The translations under genes and the position numbers were made by a program. The notes under the pieces are model-generated. The model saw only the letters and a program-made list of their open reading frames with translations, had not been told where the DNA came from and ran no database searches. Of a stretch of 46,955 nucleotides of DNA, positions 1 to 8,570 are shown piece by piece. This stretch comes from JABDJZ01 sp047619685 (GTDB lineage: Bacteria > Bacteroidota > Rhodothermia > Rhodothermales > UBA10348). Numbering within the stretch: the first letter of the stretch is position 1; each line of letters opens with the position of its first letter. The stretch is from positions 1 to 46,955 of the forward strand of contig JBLHLC010000031.1 of the NCBI GenBank assembly GCA_047619685.1, given 5' to 3'.

Positions 1-2722
1 GGGGATAGGGGATAGGGGATTTGGACGGCGACGGCGTCTCCGAAATCGCGGTTGGCCAGACGGGGGTACGCCCACCGCAAGCCCCCGGCGATCCGGCACA
101 ACCTCGGACCCCCAACGCAATCTGGATTCTGTTTATGCGCCCGGGTGGCTCCGTCCTGGACAAGACTAAAATAGAGGGTCAGAGGGGAAACCTGGTTCAG
201 TTGGCTGGCTTGGGGGATGTAGATGGAGACGGTATCCCGGACCTGGCCGCTGCGTTTGGTCGTGATGAGTTTGCCGAGTCTGCGGACAATTGCCAGACCG
301 TGCTGGCTTGCAACGTGACGGCTCGTGACACCCATGCTGCCGTCTTCCTCTTGCGGGCTGATGGCTCTGCACGGTCAGTGGTAGAGATTGATCTGCCGGC
401 TACCTCCGTGACAGGACCCGGCGACGTCAACGGCGACGGCATTCCTGATCCTGCCATAGGATCGAGAACTGCGGAATACTTCTCCCAAAATCTTGCCGGG
501 GCGGGGTGTTGCCTGGTCGACGGGGTCAGCGTTGTCTTTCTGGACCGGACGGGAAGCCCGCTTCAGCAGGCCTCTCCCCGTATTACGTTCGCGCGGCTTA
601 GGGCGCTGGGCTTCGTGGGGACCGGGGATTGGTTCATAGGACGCGCAATTGCCTCCGTGCTAAGCCCGGGAACGCCTCCCGAGCTCATTATCGGAGCGCC
701 GTACCTGCATTCAGCCGAAAGCTCTAGCGGCCCAGGTGGTTTTTTTAGTGGATCCCTGCTGCCGGATGGCGCTACCCACAGCGTCTGGAAGGTAGTTTCG
801 GGCCAAAGCGAGCAAGCAAACGACTTAGGGCATCTGGTTGCGAGCGCTGGAGACGTAGATGGGAACGGCACTGCTGATCTGGTGATGCTTTCCGATAAGA
901 AAGGAAGCGGCGGAGCGTTGCTTGAGTTTCTGTATCGTGGCCTGGATGCCACCGTCATACTGACGAAAGAATTTGAGTTACGGAACGCCGATGGATCAGA
1001 ACCAGGCATCCACGACTATCGCGCCTTTGCCTCGATTGACGATCTGGACGGAGACGGGGAGCGGGAAATCGCGATTGCTCGAACCGGAAACCTTGTCACC
1101 ATCGGATTCGGATTGCCCGTGCCGCTTCCGACCATTGTCGCGGCGGAAGTCCCTGCGTCTTATGAGCTGAATAACGCCTTGAGATTTTCGGTGCTTGCAG
1201 GCTCGCCTACCAATCTCAACCTCTCGTCCGTTTCACTTTCTTTCCGTCGCTCCGGCGATTTTTCGTTCTTCTCCGTCGTGATGGAGCCAGGTGGCAGCGA
1301 GTTATTTGAGGCAACCGTGCCGGCCTTCGCTGCGGGCGATCGCGGAATTGATTTTTTCTTTTCTGTCGTGGACGAAGTCGGCCACCTGAGCCGACTGCCA
1401 GCAGAGGGCTACCGCTCCATCCCTGCAACCCTTCCCGCTGGGTTGACCTACGAAGTGCCATCCGGCACTTCAGCGGACGGCTATAGACTGAGGTCCGTTC
1501 CGGGCAACCTGCAGAACCCCCGGGCGGATTCCGTCTTCGTGGACGACTTTGGAGACTTTGACGCAACCCACTGGCGAATGTTTGTTGAGGCCACCGGTGG
1601 TGGTAGCCTCCTGGAAATGGGTCCAACCCAAGTGCGCGCTCTCCGCCCGGGACACGCGTTCTGGGTCTTGGCCCGAAAAGCCGGGCGGTTTGACACAGGC
1701 CCGCTAACAGGCGTTCCAACCGACCGCCCTTTCGAACGCCTGCTGACGTCTGGATGGAATCTGGTAGGGAACCCGTTGGTTTTTCCCGTGCCCTTCTCGC
1801 AGTTGTCGACGGCATCTGGCAGTTCCGTCGATGTGCGTGGCTACAATGGAAGCTGGTCCACTCATGAGGGCAGTTGGTTGCCTGGCCAAGGATATGCCTT
1901 CTTCAATCCCACCGGAGGCCCAGATACGCTGTTCATTGATCCAGACTTGTCGGCAGTGGGGACCAGCACGGCCTCGAAGCTCTCGGAGGACCTCGATCGG
2001 GAGATCAGGATATCGGCCTCGAAAGGAAGCGCCCGGGACACAGACAATGTTGCACTTCTTTCGCCAAACGCCTCTTCTGGATGGGACCTTCTGGATAGAC
2101 CAGAGCCGCCCGTCATTGGCGACTAGGTCTCGGTCTCGTTTGGCGGGGAGCGGTATCCACTCTCCACGGATGCTCGCGCCGTCACAGTGCCGTGGGCTTT
2201 CACTTTGCGAACCGACTCCCCGGGGATCGTGTCCCTGGGCTTCGATGTCCCGACTGGCATCTCCGCCCACGTCTTTGACCGGGCAACCGGGCTCTCGACC
2301 GACGCGCGAAGCGGATATCGGGTAGTCAGCCCTGGCGACGGCGTCCCACGAAACCTCCAACTTCGCGTGGGAGAAGTGCCCCTCGAAACGGCACCGGAGA
2401 CCTTCGGCCTCGACCCCTCTTTCCGAATCCGTCCAACGGCGCCGCTACGTTGGTCTACCGGCTTTCGACGGCATCTGACGTTCGCATATCCGTCTTTGAC
2501 GTTCTCGGACGACGCGTCTCCGAGATCATTGATAGGTCAATGGGCTCAGGCAGCCACACGATCACCCGGGACGCTTCCGGCTTGCCGCCTGGGGTGTACG
2601 TCGTTGAACTTCGGACTGACGCCCAGAGGCATCTTCAGGCTCTGACGATCACCCGCTCAAGTACTGCCGGTTCTTGCGATCCTCCCGTGTCAGTCAAGAA
2701 TGTGACATTGGGCGGCTGGTGA
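1..2722 (+). pseudogene. FG-GAP repeat, T9SS-exported surface protein; 5'-partial and broken
   Basis: A large secreted protein whose upstream part lies outside the window. It shows several FG-GAP/calcium-loop repeats (for example GDVDGDGIPDLA, GDVNGDGIPDPA, GDVDGNGTADLV, DDLDGDGEREIAIA), then beta-rich domains. The C-terminus, beginning FPNPSNGAATLVYRLS near 2422, is a typical T9SS type A sorting domain. The reading frame is interrupted twice. A TAG at 2124-2126 sits where the context (VIGD-stop-VSVSF) suggests an original TAC Tyr. The frame then changes near 2420, where one missing T in a TTT run separates GLDPSF from PNPSNG. The TTG at 21 is the Leu of a GDLDGDG repeat, not a start. The last ~25 residues extend beyond the usual end of such a domain. 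Family membership is clear; whether any product is made is doubtful. Confidence 0.8.
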
Positions 2723-3283
2723 TTATCCTTGCGTATGGATAGACCCCAGGTCAACAGGCGAATCACCGAGATTGTCACCGCGTGCGGAGAGAGTCCGTTC
2801 CGACGTTGGCGCACGCTGCACCAGCTCAAGTATCCGCTCTTCTTCCGGTGGATGACGCCTGCTGACCGGCTCGGGGTTCTGGCCGCTATCACAGCCCAGG
2901 TGGTCGCTGATGGCAAGGACAACACTTGATGCTTGTGTTGGGTCGCAGAACGAGGCGCAACCAGAGACTCGGCCCGCCGACGGGTCAATCGAGGTGTTGA
3001 TCGACTGCTGGAGGGTCTTGTCCGCTGGCAAGACCATGACAGAGTCCGAGAGGTTTCGCAGGGGCCAGAGCATCGGCTAAGAGACGCACCCTGGGTCAAT
3101 CAGCGGCGCTGGGGCCCGGATTCAAGACGCGCGTCCACTGGCTCATCAGCCACACGTTGTTGTTGCTGTCCACAATGGTCTGGTGGTACGCATTGAAGGT
3201 ATCGAGGCCAGTTTTATGCAGAAGCGCCGCACGAACCGAGGATGGCTGCTTAGCGACAAGGCTTTTTGCCGTCCCATATTGCC
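2723..3283. other. Gene-poor stretch, no recognised gene
   Basis: Only short overlapping open frames are present on both strands and none resembles a known family. One minus-strand frame (3096-3287) ends in a peptide that looks protein-like (NAYHQTIVDSNNNVWLMSQW). Its ATG overlaps the stop codon of the zinc-ribbon gene (ATGA at 3284-3287), so it could be a degraded downstream neighbour. I do not call it as a gene. The stretch lies between two broken genes and is probably decayed coding DNA. Confidence 0.4.
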
Positions 3284-3759
3284 TCATCTAAGAATCGTAC
3301 CGTAGCGCGCCGTTCGGTGGCTCCATCCAGAGTGCATTCTGTACCTCGGTTTTCGAGCCGCAGTCCGGTGCCGCTTCTTGCAGTGGTGTCTGCTCTTGGC
3401 GACCCAGGCTTTCGTCGCCCCGCAGCGGACGCACTTCCCATGTTGGAATTTATGCGTGTCCAACGCCTCGGCGGCAGGAGAATCCTCGGGCCGCATCTCG
3501 CCCACCTCGCGTTGGCAGTGCGGCACACGGTGGCGTCCCTCTTCATACCCTCCCTGCAGAATCGGCACAATCGGACCCGCACGGCCTCCTGCTTGATGGG
3601 TGAGATGATGAGCACGACCAGCAGACCGATCAGCGGGCTCAGCAGCAGCGAGAGCAAGAAAAAGCCAACGAACTCTCGACCCTTATTCGAGGCCAGGATC
3701 CCGACCAGAATAGACGGGACGGGCACGACTACGAGCCAGATGATCGCAAATTCGTCCAA
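3284..3759 (-). pseudogene. Small membrane protein with zinc-ribbon tail, frameshifted
   Basis: The N-terminal ~60 residues form two hydrophobic helices (starting MDEFAIIWLVVVPVPSILVG) followed by a short basic linker. Then comes a zinc-ribbon-like CRFC...C series. In the printed frame the second CxxC is lost after DATVC. One base restored near 3521-3525 turns TGCCGCAC into TGCCCGCAC and reads CPHCQREVGEM. It then continues in the next frame to GKCVRCGATKAWV and SRHHC, a second Cys/His cluster, and stops at 3284. The corrected protein would be about 158 residues. Families of this architecture (membrane anchor plus zinc ribbons) are common and mostly uncharacterised, so no specific function is proposed. 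The deletion lies in a C run, so a sequencing error is possible, but neighbouring genes are also damaged. Confidence 0.6.
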
Positions 3760-4073
3760 ACGGCTGAATGATCGATGAAGCGCAGAGTAATATACTGCGA
3801 CCAGCAGAATCGCGGACGCGCGAAGTTAGGTCGAACACCGCAGCAATAGCCTTCATTCAGATTCCAACGCCTTCCGGAAGTCGGTTCGCATGACCCGCAT
3901 GGCCTGGTCGCAGATCCAGAGGTCCGCGTCTCCCTGCCTTGAGCCTCGGCCCAATGCCTCCTGACCGCGAGCGGCTGCCACAGAGCCTTACAAATCCATG
4001 ACATCATCCTGACGACCTCATGGCGCTTGGGCGAGCGCCATGTGGGCTGCCGGCACTTCGGAGGGTTACGTCG
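3760..4073. other. Intergenic stretch with a possible short coding remnant
   Basis: No convincing gene is present. A minus-strand frame at 3853-3981 with a GTG start would encode about 42 residues ending in a plausible amphipathic segment (DLWICDQAMRVMRTDF). It may be the tail of a lost gene or chance. Otherwise nothing recognisable is seen; the AT-richer part near 3775-3800 could hold the promoter of the zinc-ribbon gene. Confidence 0.3.
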
Positions 4074-4598
4074 CTAGTTGCTTGGCGGCGGCGGAAGATT
4101 CTGGGGCTCCAGCAGGAGGTATGGGGTGAGGGGTTCCTGGTCCGGGGGTACGGCCATGGGCGCCGGCTCACCTGTCGCGCCGAGAGACCGGATGTACTGA
4201 TAGATGGCACTCGCATCCTGCGCGCTCATCTGGTTGACGTTCATCCAAGGCATGGGGGGGAGGGCTTTCCGTGTATGCAGCGTCTGCACCCACTGCTCCT
4301 CGGTCAGGGTCTGCGCGGTGAGGCGCAGGTTCGAGGGATACGTCGTCCCCCAGGGGCCGCGCCAGCCGAGTCCGGAGCCGGCAAGCCAGTCAGCCTCCGG
4401 GATCTGCCCTTCACTCTGCAGATAGCCATCGGTATGGCAGTCGTTGCACCCGGCCACGACAATGAGGTAGCGTCCCGCTTCGACCTGGCTGGCCGCGAGT
4501 ACGTATGGCGTTCCGTCTGCGGTTGGCTCTTGAGTCTGGGGCGCACATCCGTATGCCGCGACCAATACGAGAGCGGGCAGTATTGAAAAGCGATGCAT
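4074..4598 (-). CDS. Lipoprotein c-type cytochrome
   Basis: A periplasm-facing electron carrier of 174 residues from the ATG at 4598. That start is preferred over the in-frame start at 4628 because it begins directly with a lipoprotein signal peptide (MHRFSILPALVLVAAYGC), with the lipobox Cys near residue 18. A single haem-binding motif CNDCH follows in the first third. The Met-rich segment PPMPWMNVN in the second half probably supplies the distal haem ligand. The C-terminus is proline-rich (LEPQNLPPPP). One haem and a membrane lipid anchor fit a small shuttle between membrane complexes, but the redox partner is not evident from the neighbours, which are eroded genes. Family assignment is secure; the pathway is unknown. 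Confidence 0.85.
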   Translation of the reverse strand: MHRFSILPALVLVAAYGCAPQTQEPTADGTPYVLAASQVEAGRYLIVVAGCNDCHTDGYLQSEGQIPEADWLAGSGLGWRGPWGTTYPSNLRLTAQTLTEEQWVQTLHTRKALPPMPWMNVNQMSAQDASAIYQYIRSLGATGEPAPMAVPPDQEPLTPYLLLEPQNLPPPPSN

Positions 4599-4700
4599 GG
4601 CGATCTCGAAGAAGTGATGGGTGAGCAAGGTAGGCGCAAATCGACACTGGAACGCGGGGTGCCTCTACAGCCAGCAGGTACTGGGTAGCAGGGACACGAT

Positions 4701-5201
4701 TTAGACCCCTGCCCCACGGTCCCTACGTGTATCGCGACAGTGCTGTCCGCTCGGGGTTTGCTGTATATCTCCCCTCTCCAAGAGCCAGTTGAAGAACGGA
4801 CTCAGCGTCGTCCGGTAGGTACGCTTCGTGATCGCAGCCTTCGGCGTGCTATCAAGAAAGTCCTGCACGATGCCGACGCTCAATGCCGAAACGGGGCACG
4901 CGGCGCCAGCAAACGCTGCAAGCAGGCCCAGGACGCTCCGGTACTTCGCCTGAGTTTGGCCTCTAAGATTCCGCCTCGTGGCCAGGAACGCCGCTACGGC
5001 CTCACCCAGGTGGCTACTCTTGGGCTTAGTCTGCCAGGGATCGAACTCCCCCGCGAGATACTCCCTCTCCAAGGCTCTGGATTTCGCCCTGGCATCAGAT
5101 AGAACCTTGACGTTTAGGGCTACCTGCTTACGAGCGGGTGACTTTGAGGAGTCGGAAAAGGACAGGTGGTACCAGTCTCCCCGCTTCATAATTGAAGCCA
5201 T
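4701..5201 (-). pseudogene. Truncated tyrosine recombinase/integrase (N-terminal part only)
   Basis: The 166-residue product starts MASIMKRGDWYHLSF. It contains the arm-binding-like N-terminal part and the SAM-like core-binding domain of phage-type integrases (FLATRRNLRGQTQAKYRS, then TKRTYRTTLSPFFNWLLERG). It ends a few residues after RGDIQQ in a sequence unlike the family. The catalytic domain with the R-H-R-Y residues is absent, so the protein cannot recombine DNA. The gene lies about 185 bases from the 3' end of tRNA-Cys and reads away from it, the usual placement of an integrase beside a tRNA attachment site. No second copy of the tRNA 3' end is visible to its left in the window, so the rest of the element and its other end appear to be lost. 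Confidence 0.8.
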
Positions 5202-5386
5202 AACAGCACATTCTTATGTGCGCTGCTCTTCGCTCGCATTGTATGCAAAATTGTATGCAATCCGACCTTCGAATGCCTACAAAAGTGCCTACAAACCTCC
5301 CAAGGGCCAACTCCCTAAATGCAGAAAGCCCCTCGCATCAAAAGATACAAGAGGCTGTCTAACATAGACTTACGAGAAGCCTACCT

Positions 5387-5460
5387 TGGAGGCGACGAGC
5401 GGATTCGAACCGCTGTACAGGGTTTTGCAGACCCTTGCCTAGCCACTCGGCCACGTCGCC
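5387..5460 (-). tRNA. tRNA-Cys (anticodon GCA)
   Basis: Full cloverleaf on the minus strand. The acceptor GGCGACG pairs with CGTCGCC, the T-arm contains GGTTCGAATCC, and the anticodon loop carries GCA. The discriminator is U, as expected for Cys, and is followed directly by CCA, so the 3' end may be genomically encoded here, unlike the other tRNAs in the window. First of three clustered tRNAs; the truncated integrase lies beyond its 3' end. Confidence 0.93.
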
Positions 5461-5479
5461 TTGGGGATCCGAGCCATTG

Positions 5480-5553
5480 TACGCCCGGCAGGGCTCGAAC
5501 CTGCAACCTGCGGATTAGAAGTCCGCTGCTCTATCCAGTTGAGCTACGGGCGC
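5480..5553 (-). tRNA. tRNA-Arg (anticodon TCT)
   Basis: Minus-strand cloverleaf. The acceptor stem starts GCGCCCG and closes with a terminal G-U pair. The D-arm holds GCTCAACTGGATAGAGC, the anticodon stem GCGGA/TCCGC flanks the loop CTTCTAA (anticodon TCT), and the T-arm contains GGTTCGAGCCC. CCA is not encoded. It decodes the AGA/AGG Arg codons. Confidence 0.93.
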
Positions 5554-5573
5554 AGGAAAAAAAAGAACTCTCG

Positions 5574-5648
5574 TCGGGGTGGTGAGATTCGAACTCACGA
5601 CCTCCTGCTCCCAAAGCAGGCGCGCTAACCAAGCTGCGCCACACCCCG
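5574..5648 (-). tRNA. tRNA-Pro (anticodon TGG)
   Basis: Minus-strand cloverleaf. The acceptor CGGGGTG pairs with CACCCCG, the anticodon stem CCTGC/GCAGG flanks TTTGGGA (anticodon TGG), and the T-arm contains GAGTTCGAATCTC. It is the most upstream tRNA of the cluster on this strand and follows the ribosomal protein genes in the same orientation, so it may share their transcript. Confidence 0.93.
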
Positions 5649-5689
5649 AACGGGTTGGAGTCGCAGCCAAGGGCCACGAACTCCTTCTC

Positions 5690-5860
5690 TTAGCCCTGGG
5701 CGGCTTTGAGTTCTTCCTTTACCAGCATCACATCCACCATTTTGGTACGGAACCGGATGTGACCGTTTTCCTTGCGCTCGGCCACGACGATCTTCGCCAT
5801 GCGTTTGGCATCGGCTTTCTGCCGAAGCACCTTGTCACCGAAGCTCTGTTTCTTTGCCAT
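5690..5860 (-). CDS. DUF4295-like small protein of the rpmB-rpmG operon
   Basis: A basic 56-residue protein starting MAKKQSFGDKVLRQKADAK and ending VKEELKAAQG. Its central MAKIVVAERKENG and RTKMVDVMLVKEEL segments, together with its place directly after rpmB and rpmG on the same strand, match the DUF4295 family. That family accompanies these two ribosomal proteins in Bacteroidota. The function is unknown; association with ribosomes or rRNA is inferred only from the context and charge. The gap to rpmG is 39 bases, consistent with one transcript. In many Bacteroidota ftsY follows; here tRNAs follow instead. Confidence 0.7.
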   Translation of the reverse strand: MAKKQSFGDKVLRQKADAKRMAKIVVAERKENGHIRFRTKMVDVMLVKEELKAAQG

Positions 5861-5899
5861 CGTCTATCTCCTGAATCCAGGGCCTTTAGCCCTGGAAGA

Positions 5900-6070
5900 T
5901 TACTTGGTCTCCCTGTGAAGGGTGTGCTTCTTCAGCACAGGATTGTACTTCTTAAGCTCGAGACGACCAGACGTGTTACGCCGGTTCTTCATCGTCGAGT
6001 ACCGGGACGAACCCGGCTTTTCGGTACAGTCCAAGATGACCTTGAGTCGAACGTCTTTTCCTTTGGCCAT
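5900..6070 (-). CDS. rpmG: 50S ribosomal protein L33
   Basis: A 56-residue basic protein starting MAKGKDVRLKVILDCTEK and ending KKYNPVLKKHTLHRETK. The pattern of KY(C/N)P with KHT-x-H-x-E near the C-terminus is diagnostic of bacterial L33, a large-subunit protein near the E site. Only one Cys is left (in ILDCTE) and the zinc-binding CxxC pairs are missing, so this is the zinc-independent C-minus form. The gap to rpmB is 11 bases, so the two genes are almost certainly co-transcribed. Confidence 0.95.
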   Translation of the reverse strand: MAKGKDVRLKVILDCTEKPGSSRYSTMKNRRNTSGRLELKKYNPVLKKHTLHRETK

Positions 6071-6081
6071 GACTTATCTGG

Positions 6082-6318
6082 TCACACTTTTACTCCGTTC
6101 TTGCGCGCATCGGCAAGAACGGCGGAGATTCCCTTTTTGTTAATCGTCTTGATCGTCGTGGTTGACACGCGGAGCGTGATCCAGCGATCCTCTTCGGGGA
6201 TAAAGAACCGCTTTTTCTGCAGGTTTATCTCGAAGCGACGTTTCGCTTTATTATGGGCGTGAGACACGTGGTTTCCGGCGACGGGGCCCTTGCCGGTTAA
6301 CTGGTCTTTGCGTGCCAT
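6082..6318 (-). CDS. rpmB: 50S ribosomal protein L28
   Basis: A 78-residue protein from the ATG at 6318. The in-frame TTG at 6333 would add five residues not typical of the family. The sequence has the L28 landmarks: a TGKGP-x-GN-x-VSHAHNK-x-KRRFE block at residues 8-30, then FFIPEED, then TLRVSTTTIKTINKKG. It begins the rpmB-rpmG-DUF4295-like run. Upstream, 6340-6480 is gene-free and holds a candidate -10 element plus a short inverted repeat (CATTACA...TGTAAATG, 6352-6371) that may be the promoter region. Confidence 0.95.
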   Translation of the reverse strand: MARKDQLTGKGPVAGNHVSHAHNKAKRRFEINLQKKRFFIPEEDRWITLRVSTTTIKTINKKGISAVLADARKNGVKV

Positions 6319-6481
6319 CTGTTTATCGATCAATGGTGGGATTCGGCGCCATCATTACACTCATTGTAAATGACGCGCCTACAGAACCTTGAATGTACGG
6401 CGATAAAATGGGCTTTGGAAACCTGCTTCCCCGGTAGAATTCGTGAAGGTGGGGGTTCTTCGGGCTTTGACAATCCGCTCT

Positions 6482-7747
6482 CTATCCGTCCAATGCCACT
6501 GCTCTAGCGGGCTCCATTCGTGCGGCCCTCGTGGCCGGATAGATAGAAGCAAGGACACAAAGCACGATCGCGATCACCGAAATGACCGCTACGTCCATCA
6601 TTTCTATCGATACGGGATAGGAATCTATCAGGAACGAGTCCGAGCCCATCATCGGTACAAACTGGTAACGCTGTTGGGCAAGAGAAAGTCCCAGCCCAAG
6701 AACCAGTCCTAGCCCACCTCCAGCCAGACCGATCAGAACACCATCGGCAAGGAATATTTTTCGAATGTCCGAGGCCGTTACTCCCATTGCCCGGAGGACA
6801 CCGATGTCCCGGCGCTTCTCAACAACGATCATGGTCAGGGAGCCCACTATGTTAAAAGCGGCTACGACGATGATCAGCGCCAGAACGGCCATCGCCCCCC
6901 ACTTCTCCAGACGCATCACGGCATACAGGGACTTCTGAAGGTCGTACCACGTCAGTACCTCAAAATCAGCGGACCCAAGTCGGGTCTGCAGCGCACGTTG
7001 CACTGCACCCGCGTTTTCGATGTCATCCAGCCGGATATCTATCCCGTGGACCTTGTCTCCCATTCTGAACATCCGCTGGGCCTCCGCAAGATCCACGAAG
7101 ACGAGGCTCTCGTCGTAGACCGCCTCCAACTCGTAAAGGCCCCGGACCTCGAACGAGGCCACCTGCGGCGGACCAAGTACCCTGGTCAGAGAGCGCTCCA
7201 GTGCTTGAGCGGACAGTAGGGAGACGCGGCTGGCCTCCCGATCCCCTCCGGCTGGCGTCAGAACAAGCCTTTCCCCCAGACGCCGTCCAAGAACTACTCC
7301 GGGCCGGCCGTCCCTTCGATTCAGATCTGGGGTGCCGAAACCGGTGGCCTCCACGGCCGCGCCCAACGTCTGATCGGACTCGGATTCAACGCCACGAACG
7401 ATGACAACCTTGTTGAATCCGTCGTCCCGATCATAAGCCAGAAGCGCCTTGCCCTCCAGGTAGGGCGAGACGGATACCACGCCATCCATTCCTCGGATGG
7501 AGACCAACAGGCTATCTCTGGCCTCCAGACCCTTTCCGTCCACGCTCACGACCCGCACGTGCGGATCCAGGGAGACAAGCATGTCCCGGACGAACGTAAA
7601 GAAGCCGTTCATCACAGATAGAACCACGATCAACGCGGCCACTCCCACAGCGACACCGGCCACGGAGATTCCGGTGATCTTGGTAATCAGGGAGAATGAC
7701 CGCCGACCCAACAGGTACCGGCGCGCAATCAGCAGGCGAAAGTCCAA
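6482..7747 (-). CDS. LolC/LolE-family ABC transporter permease (FtsX-like)
   Basis: An inner-membrane permease of 421 residues in the lipoprotein-releasing or MacB-like class. It begins MDFRLLIARRYLLGRRS, typical of LolC/E proteins. A first transmembrane helix spans about residues 25-48 (SVAGVAVGVAALIVVLSV), a periplasmic domain of about 220 residues follows, and the C-terminal FtsX domain has three helices. Those include GAMAVLALIIVVAAFNIVGSL, a helix after the coupling motif RRDIGVLRAMG, and VAVISVIAIVLCVLASIYPA. No ATPase (LolD) gene is adjacent, so the partner lies elsewhere. The preceding lipoprotein gene ends 4 bases upstream, so the two form an operon and the lipoprotein may be a substrate or accessory. 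Confidence 0.85.
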   Translation of the reverse strand: MDFRLLIARRYLLGRRSFSLITKITGISVAGVAVGVAALIVVLSVMNGFFTFVRDMLVSLDPHVRVVSVDGKGLEARDSLLVSIRGMDGVVSVSPYLEGKALLAYDRDDGFNKVVIVRGVESESDQTLGAAVEATGFGTPDLNRRDGRPGVVLGRRLGERLVLTPAGGDREASRVSLLSAQALERSLTRVLGPPQVASFEVRGLYELEAVYDESLVFVDLAEAQRMFRMGDKVHGIDIRLDDIENAGAVQRALQTRLGSADFEVLTWYDLQKSLYAVMRLEKWGAMAVLALIIVVAAFNIVGSLTMIVVEKRRDIGVLRAMGVTASDIRKIFLADGVLIGLAGGGLGLVLGLGLSLAQQRYQFVPMMGSDSFLIDSYPVSIEMMDVAVISVIAIVLCVLASIYPATRAARMEPARAVALDG

Positions 7748-7751
7748 CGCG

Positions 7752-8525
7752 TCAGGCCTCGGCTGTCATTGGGCTGGGGTCGGTGAAGGCGCCTTCCGGT
7801 ACGGTCGCGGGCGTTGCGAGGCCATCGGTCATGAGCTGGGACCGGGTGCAGTCCTTTCGAGACGACAACTTGACGGCTCCACGCGGACCCGCCAACTCCT
7901 GATACTCCGCCCAATCGCATCGATTCTGACTGCCGGACTGAAGCACGTAGTGCCAGCGCCTGACCATTCCGGTCTCGCGATCAACGTACACGTAGTAGGT
8001 ATCTCCGGGGGTGAGCCCGACGTTATCGAACGACAGTTTCACGACCTCGAACTCGGCGCTGCTCGAATCAGGGACCAGGGCCCTCGTCACCCCCGGATCA
8101 AGCATTTTGACGGGCATCATGAGCCAATAACTGTCGTTGATGAAGGCGCCGTAAGCCCTTGTGACCAGGGCTTCCGAATCCGCGGCCAACGCTCCGTCCC
8201 GGTAGGCGGCTCCTTCGCGCGTTTGTGTATTGAAGAGCACGACCACCGCCGTATCACCTCGGCTGTATTCGAGTCGGTAGTCCCCGGACATGCGGTCCCA
8301 GAGATGACGCCTGCCACGTGGTGCCGAGCCGAAATTGAACGCCAGGTATGGGATGCTGCGGAGCGCCATCTCGCCACCTGAGGCCTCCAGGGCCCTCATC
8401 GCCAGAGAATCAGCCCTTGAGGTCAGCTCCGGCAACGTACTCTCCACGGGCGCTACGTCGGGCTCGGAAGGTGCGCATCCGACAAGCAGAAGAAATAAAC
8501 ACAAGGCTGGGTAGAACGATTTCAC
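7752..8525 (-). CDS. Outer-membrane-type lipoprotein with an LolA/LolB-like fold
   Basis: A 257-residue lipoprotein. The signal peptide MKSFYPALCLFLLLVGC ends in a lipobox with Cys17. The mature part has a helix with RALEASGGEMALRSI, then a run of beta strands containing WDRMSGDYRLEY and TYYVYVDRETGMVRRWHYVL. That pattern resembles the DUF6503/LolA-like lipoproteins common in Bacteroidota, which are thought to bind lipid in a concave beta sheet. The gene is 4 bases upstream of the LolC/E-type permease and is probably co-transcribed, which supports an envelope lipoprotein or lipid-handling role. The exact ligand is unknown. Confidence 0.7.
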   Translation of the reverse strand: MKSFYPALCLFLLLVGCAPSEPDVAPVESTLPELTSRADSLAMRALEASGGEMALRSIPYLAFNFGSAPRGRRHLWDRMSGDYRLEYSRGDTAVVVLFNTQTREGAAYRDGALAADSEALVTRAYGAFINDSYWLMMPVKMLDPGVTRALVPDSSSAEFEVVKLSFDNVGLTPGDTYYVYVDRETGMVRRWHYVLQSGSQNRCDWAEYQELAGPRGAVKLSSRKDCTRSQLMTDGLATPATVPEGAFTDPSPMTAEA

Positions 8526-8570
8526 CGTCTCAGTCCGTTATTGAGAGTAAGGAGATTAAGAACAAAGGGC

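Noticed and set aside
3096..3287. Separate small gene downstream of the zinc-ribbon protein
   Set aside because: The peptide looks partly protein-like, but it is short, has no known relatives I recognise, and lies in a decayed stretch.
4701..5648. Active prophage or integrative element
   Set aside because: Only a catalytically dead integrase fragment is present, with no structural, replication or cargo genes and no second attachment site in view.
5579..6262. Plus-strand open frame of 227 codons
   Set aside because: It crosses a tRNA and three small minus-strand ribosomal-operon genes that are clearly real.
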